Part shown: piece after piece, positions 61,493 through 64,000 of the stretch | How the letters are laid out: every line of letters starts with the position of its first letter | Position numbering within the stretch: position 1 is the first letter of the stretch | Assembly: GCF_029714325.1 (NCBI RefSeq) | Contig: NZ_CP121666.1 | Location: forward strand, 7,223,001 to 7,287,000 | Reading direction: 5' to 3' | DNA: 64,000 bases | From: Bradyrhizobium sp. CB1717 | GTDB lineage: Bacteria > Pseudomonadota > Alphaproteobacteria > Rhizobiales > Xanthobacteraceae | Made by a program: the position numbers and the translations under genes | Notes under the pieces: generated by a model | Told to the model about the DNA's origin: nothing | Databases searched by the model: none | What the model saw: only the letters and a program-made list of their open reading frames with translations

Positions 61493-63121
61493 ATGCTTGG
61501 TTTGATGCAAGACTGGCCCCTGCTCTGCCACCGGATCATCGAACACGCCGCCAGGATTCATGGCAAGCAGGAGGTGGTCACGCGATCGATCGAGGGACCG
61601 ATCCACCGCACCAACTATGCCGAGATCCACAAGCGCGCGCTCAAGGTCTCCCAGATGCTGGAGCGCGACGGCATCAAGCTCGGCGACCGCGTCGCCACGA
61701 TCGCCTGGAACACCTGGCGCCATCTCGAGGTGTGGTACGGCATCATGGGCATCGGCGCCATCTGCCATACCGTCAATCCCCGCCTTTTCCCCGAGCAGAT
61801 CGCCTGGATCATCAACCATGCGCAGGACCGCATCGTGATGACCGACATCACCTTCGTTCCGATCCTGGAGAAGATCGCCGACAAGCTGCCAAGCGTGGAG
61901 CACTACGTCGTGCTCACCGACAAGGCGCATATGCCGCAGACCACGCTGAAGAATGCGGTAGCCTACGAGGACTGGATTGCGCAGGCCGACGGCAAATTCA
62001 AATGGAAGGACTTTGACGAGAACACGGCGGCCGCGATGTGCTACACGTCGGGCACCACGGGCGACCCGAAGGGTGTGCTGTACTCGCATCGCTCCAACGT
62101 GCTGCACGCGCTGATGGCCAACAATGTCGACGCGCTCGGCACCAGCGCCTCCGAGACGATGCTGCCGGTGGTGCCGCTGTTCCACGCCAACAGCTGGGGC
62201 ATCGCCTTCTCCGCGCCCTCGCAGGGCACCAAGCTGGTCATGCCCGGCGCCAAGCTCGATGGCGCCTCGGTCTACGAGCTGCTCTCGACCGAAAAGGTGA
62301 CCCACACCGCCGGCGTGCCCACGGTGTGGCTGATGCTGCTCCAGCACATGGCCGCCAACAATCTGAAGCTGCCGGAGCTGAAGATGGTGATCTGCGGCGG
62401 CTCGGCGATGCCGCGCTCGATGATCAAGGCTTTCCTCGACATGGGCTCGAGCGTCCGCCACGCCTGGGGCATGACCGAGATGAGCCCGATCGGCAGCGTC
62501 GCGGCGCTGAAGCCGCCGTTCCAGAACGCAACCGGCGATGCCAAGCTCGACGTCCTGCAGATGCAGGGCTATGCCCCCTTCGCCGTGCAGATGAAGATCA
62601 CCGACGATGCCGGCAAGGAGCTGCCCTGGGACGGCAAGACCTTCGGCCGCCTCAAGGTCTCCGGCCCCGCGGTCGCCAAGGCGTATTATCGCGTCGACGC
62701 CAACATCCTCGACGAGGAAGGCTTCTTCGACACCGGCGACGTCTCGACCATCGACGAGGACGGCTACATGCGGATCACCGACCGCTCCAAGGACGTGATC
62801 AAGTCCGGCGGCGAGTGGATCTCCTCGATCGACCTCGAAAATCTCGCCGTCGGCCATCCAGCCGTGGCGGAAGCCGCCGTGATCGGCGTGTTCCACCCCA
62901 AATGGGACGAGCGGCCGCTGCTGATCGTGCAGCTCAAGCAGGGCCAGCAGGCAAGCCGCGAGGACATCCTGAAATTCATGGACGGCAAGATCGCCAAATG
63001 GTGGATGCCCGACGACGTCGCCTTCGTCGACGGCATCCCGCATACCGCCACCGGCAAGATCCTGAAGACGGCGCTGCGCGACCAGTTCAAGGATTACCGC
63101 TTCCCGAACGCGGCGGCGTAG
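61493..63121 (+). CDS. Fatty-acid/acyl-CoA ligase (ANL superfamily)
   Basis: 542-residue AMP-forming ligase. The A3-type P-loop CYTSGTTGDPKGVLYSHRS is near residue 183, with AWGMTEMSPIG near 322 and FDTGDVSTIDEDGYMRITDR near 411 for the A8 hinge region. The final catalytic lysine is in GKILKTALRDQF. It would activate a medium- or long-chain acid, or a related acid such as methylmercaptopropionate, to its CoA ester. The start ATG at 61493 gives MLGLMQDWPLL. It stands alone, divergent from the extensin-like gene. Confidence 0.9.
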   Translation: MLGLMQDWPLLCHRIIEHAARIHGKQEVVTRSIEGPIHRTNYAEIHKRALKVSQMLERDGIKLGDRVATIAWNTWRHLEVWYGIMGIGAICHTVNPRLFPEQIAWIINHAQDRIVMTDITFVPILEKIADKLPSVEHYVVLTDKAHMPQTTLKNAVAYEDWIAQADGKFKWKDFDENTAAAMCYTSGTTGDPKGVLYSHRSNVLHALMANNVDALGTSASETMLPVVPLFHANSWGIAFSAPSQGTKLVMPGAKLDGASVYELLSTEKVTHTAGVPTVWLMLLQHMAANNLKLPELKMVICGGSAMPRSMIKAFLDMGSSVRHAWGMTEMSPIGSVAALKPPFQNATGDAKLDVLQMQGYAPFAVQMKITDDAGKELPWDGKTFGRLKVSGPAVAKAYYRVDANILDEEGFFDTGDVSTIDEDGYMRITDRSKDVIKSGGEWISSIDLENLAVGHPAVAEAAVIGVFHPKWDERPLLIVQLKQGQQASREDILKFMDGKIAKWWMPDDVAFVDGIPHTATGKILKTALRDQFKDYRFPNAAA

Positions 63122-63130
63122 GGACGTAGA

Positions 63131-63212
63131 CGTCATTCCGGGGCGATGCCAACGGCATCGAACCCGGAATCTCGAGATTCCGGGTTCGCCCTTTGGGCGC
63201 CCCGGAATGACG
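63131..63212. repeat. Dispersed palindromic repeat (CGTCATTCCGG family), copy 3
   Basis: The 82-base unit is nearly identical to 51218-51299, with the same CGTCATTCCGGGGCGATG opening, CCGGAATCTCGAGATTCCGG centre and GCGCCCCGGAATGACG end. It lies between the acyl-CoA ligase gene and the truncated DUF1499 gene. Confidence 0.85.
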
Positions 63213-63323
63213 GGCAATGATGACCCGGAACCCTTGAATTTGCCCCCGGGCCGTGGTCTCAACGGCCCATCGTCGCGCCAGATCGGCCGGCACCGCCTCC
63301 AAGACCCCGGCAGAGCTTCACCG

Positions 63324-64000
63324 ATGGCCCGCAGGTTTTCCGCTCCCTACCAGACGGAGCCCGTGTCCAGCCTCGCCAGCTGGGCGCGCAATCTCGCCGT
63401 GTTCGCGGTGGTGGCCGTCCTGGTGTCTATCCTCATCGTCCGCTTCGGCTTCCTGGAGCCGAAGCCGGCGCTCGTCACCTTCTTCGGGGGCCTCGCGATC
63501 GCGGGGCTCTCCATCCTGTTCGGGCTCGCGGGCTTCGCCGCGATCTGGCAGAACGGCTCGCGCGGCATGGCGCGCATCCTGCTCGCGTTCCTGATCGACG
63601 GCGCGATCCTCGCCTACCCCGCCTATCTCGCCCTGCAATACCGCAAGCTGCCGGCGATCCACGACATCACCACCGACCCGATCGACCCGCCACGCTTCGA
63701 CGCATTGGCGCGGCTGCGCGCCGGTGACGGCGCCAATACGGCCGTCTATGCCGGTCTCTATTCGGCCGAGCAGCAGCGCCATTTTTATCCTGATATCGAA
63801 CCAATCGAGCTCGAGATCCCGGTCGATCGCGCCTATGCGATCGCGCTGCAGCTGGTCAACAAGCGCAAATGGCTCGTCATCGACGAGCGCGCGCCGCAGC
63901 CGCCGCGCCGCATGGGTCGCATCGAGGCGGTGGCCCGCACACCGATCATGGGCTTGCGCGAGGACATTTCCATCAGGGTCGTGCCCGACGGCGAGGATTC
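63324..64000 (+). CDS. DUF1499 family protein, truncated by the window edge
   Basis: The frame from the ATG at 63324 remains open to the end (225 codons). The first 110 residues contain three hydrophobic segments (AVFAVVAVLVSILIVRFGFL, then ALVTFFGGLAIAGLSILFGL and ILLAFLIDGAILAYPAYLAL), so it is an integral membrane protein. The remainder, with PIELEIPVDRAYAIALQLVN and RMGRIEAVARTPIMGLREDI, matches the DUF1499 domain. Function unknown. The C-terminus is outside the window. Confidence 0.75.
   Translation, partial: MARRFSAPYQTEPVSSLASWARNLAVFAVVAVLVSILIVRFGFLEPKPALVTFFGGLAIAGLSILFGLAGFAAIWQNGSRGMARILLAFLIDGAILAYPAYLALQYRKLPAIHDITTDPIDPPRFDALARLRAGDGANTAVYAGLYSAEQQRHFYPDIEPIELEIPVDRAYAIALQLVNKRKWLVIDERAPQPPRRMGRIEAVARTPIMGLREDISIRVVPDGED

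Noticed and set aside
61424..63262. 612-codon minus-strand frame opposite the acyl-CoA ligase
   Set aside because: The ligase has all ANL motifs on the plus strand; no domain supports the reverse frame.

Overview
The window is high-GC chromosomal DNA from an alphaproteobacterium, most likely Bradyrhizobium or a close relative in the Nitrobacteraceae. I infer this from the style of the proteins, the density of ABC importers and LysR/GntR-regulated catabolic operons, and several dispersed palindromic repeat families that I recognise as typical of that group. I see no transposase, integrase, phage gene, rRNA or CRISPR array. One tRNA (Gln, anticodon TTG) is present. Most of the sequence is densely coding.

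Layout. 1-3.5 kb holds a C-terminal gene fragment, then a plus-strand trio (patatin-like lipase, acetoacetate decarboxylase, 3-hydroxybutyrate dehydrogenase) that points to ketone-body or PHB metabolism. 3.5-16.0 kb is a minus-strand catabolic block: HpcH/HpaI aldolase, SDR, hydantoinase/oxoprolinase subunits B and A, a Nac-like LysR regulator, an aminotransferase and a complete Liv-type ABC importer. Two near-identical dyads (GCCATA-N9-TATGGC) lie just upstream of the hydantoinase operon and of the importer operon. They fit the ATA-N9-TAT site of Nac-type regulators and tie the two operons together. 16.1-18.4 kb is a DsbA-like plus flavodoxin pair divergent from a LysR gene. 18.7-26.6 kb holds tRNA-Gln, an acyl-CoA dehydrogenase, an MFS transporter, a crotonase, a periplasmic 5'-nucleotidase, an HDAC-like deacetylase and xseB. 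27.2-31.8 kb is housekeeping: dxs, a nucleoside deoxyribosyltransferase-like gene, tlyA and an RNA methyltransferase.

31.9-37.8 kb is a NitT/TauT-type ABC importer joined by 4-base overlaps, with a class III CoA-transferase and an HMG-CoA-lyase-like enzyme, all divergent from a GntR regulator that appears to carry two winged-helix domains. 37.8-43.7 kb is a mixed set: a small outer-membrane-like protein, a methyltransferase, a VOC protein, a carboxymuconolactone-decarboxylase-like protein, a second crotonase, a tandem-domain hypothetical and a DUF1194 protein.

44.0-47.0 kb is a fluoride-response operon: a crcB-motif (fluoride) riboswitch with a downstream intrinsic terminator, an MFS transporter, two adjacent crcB genes and a DUF190 gene, with clpS 45 bases further on. 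47.0-48.5 kb is the most interesting locus: a radical SAM/SPASM maturase preceded by a 92-residue precursor peptide whose C-terminus repeats AFRRG units. It looks like a minimal cyclophane-type (GrrM/FxsB/XyeB-like) RiPP system with no recognisable exporter or protease nearby.

48.7-64.0 kb is mostly core metabolism and envelope: a class III adenylate cyclase, aroC, a histidine phosphatase, fabI, an ECF sigma factor with its anti-sigma factor, a CbpA-type DnaJ protein, a lipoprotein, pdxH, an SDR, a small Zn-ribbon protein, corA, an L,D-transpeptidase convergent with an extensin-like protein, an acyl-CoA ligase and a truncated DUF1499 gene at the right edge.
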